The notes beneath the pieces were generated by a model. The model was not told the origin of the DNA. It worked only from the letters and a program-made list of their open reading frames with translations, and searched no databases. Source: JBCBRD01 sp039819785 (GTDB taxonomy: Bacteria > Pseudomonadota > Alphaproteobacteria > Rhizobiales > Hyphomicrobiaceae). From it: a stretch of DNA of 19,404 nucleotides. Position numbers and translations under genes: made by a program. The stretch is from positions 1 through 19,404 of the forward strand of contig JBCBRH010000049.1 of the NCBI GenBank assembly GCA_039819785.1, written 5' to 3'. Every line of letters begins with the position of its first letter. Within the stretch, counting starts at the first letter, position 1. Shown in pieces: positions 19,089 through 19,404 of the stretch.

Positions 19089-19263
19089 GGTTCCTCATCG
19101 TTGTTTGCATGCCCCACGCACGCGCCCGCTTGAGCAGCTCCAGGGCTGTCCCTGGCCGCGCCGGGCGGTCCCGGACGCAGAGTGCAGAGACGGCGGGCCT
19201 GTCTCTGCCCAGGGTTTGAAGGGGCACGGCGGCCCTTTCATCGGCTCCAGGTCCGAAAACCTG
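19089..19263. other. oriT candidate (left part), hairpin cluster
   Basis: There is no gene here. Three inverted repeats follow one another: CCAGGG-4-CCCTGG (19140-19155), CCGGG-4-CCCGG (19161-19174) and GCAGAGAC-9-GTCTCTGC (19184-19208). A fourth, CCAGGT-6-ACCTGG (19247-19264), crosses the join. oriT normally lies directly upstream of the mob operon and is rich in inverted repeats, so this stretch and its continuation at 1-208 are the best place. The nic site itself cannot be pinpointed. Confidence 0.65.
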
Positions 19264-19404
19264 GTGCAGGGGTTCCGGGGGCAGGCAAACGCCCGTCCGG
19301 ATCGTGGGTCACGGGCGGCGAAACGCACCGTGTCAGAAGGGGTCAAGGGGAGGGCGAAGCGTCCCCTGCCAGATCAACCCAAAGCGTGGAAACAAAGGGG
19401 TGTA
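19264..19404. repeat. Terminal direct repeat, right copy (circular overlap)
   Basis: Identical to 1-141 and to be counted once. It continues directly into position 142 on the circle. Confidence 0.93.

Overview
The first 141 bases are repeated exactly as the last 141 (1-141 = 19264-19404). The window therefore reads as one complete circular plasmid of about 19,263 bp, written out with a k-mer-sized overlap. Gene content and codon use suggest an alphaproteobacterial host: a Rep_3 initiator with GTGAGAnATTGGGCG-type iterons, a small VirC1-like ParA, a MobA/MobC pair, many GTG/TTG starts, and moderately high GC with AT-rich control regions. The genus cannot be fixed from the sequence. No antibiotic, metal or metabolic cargo is visible, and there are no IS elements or CRISPR arrays.

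Layout. (1) 412-1506 encodes an unrecognised protein with a C-terminal ribbon-helix-helix (RHH). Its 3' end runs into a promoter that carries two GTTCCGGAAC operators. (2) 1600-7634 is one long + strand operon of seven genes ending at a strong terminator (7644-7671). It encodes two small proteins, a four-pass membrane protein, a membrane-anchored coiled-coil protein, a charged coiled-coil protein, a VirD4/TraG-type coupling ATPase and a secreted CAP-domain protein. No VirB/Tra channel genes are present. (3) 7779-8700 holds two unknown genes and a structured RNA resembling phage C4 antisense RNA, with its own terminator. (4) 8766-9601 (-) holds an orphan DNA methyltransferase and a small partner. 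(5) 9876-12290 holds small unknown genes, three single-pass or coiled-coil micro-proteins, and a serine resolvase with a res-like site. (6) 12339-13621 holds two toxin-antitoxin modules arranged tail to tail (VbhA-like/Fic and antitoxin/ParE). (7) 13955-15233 holds parA and an RHH parB-like gene with three related centromere-like repeats. (8) 15240-17180 is the replication region: hairpins, a perfect DnaA box, an AT-rich stretch, iterons and rep. (9) 17245-19088 holds mobA and mobC, followed by a hairpin-rich oriT candidate that runs across the join.

How the parts fit together. Rep, iterons and the DnaA box replicate the plasmid. The resolvase and res site resolve multimers, ParA with the RHH partner segregates copies, and the two TA modules penalise loss. 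MobA/MobC process oriT, and the plasmid brings its own coupling protein but would need another element's mating channel, as CloDF13 does. The coupling-protein operon with its extra membrane proteins and secreted CAP protein is the best candidate for an undescribed system. The Fic module, which lacks the second arginine of the Fic motif, and the C4-like RNA are the next most notable items.
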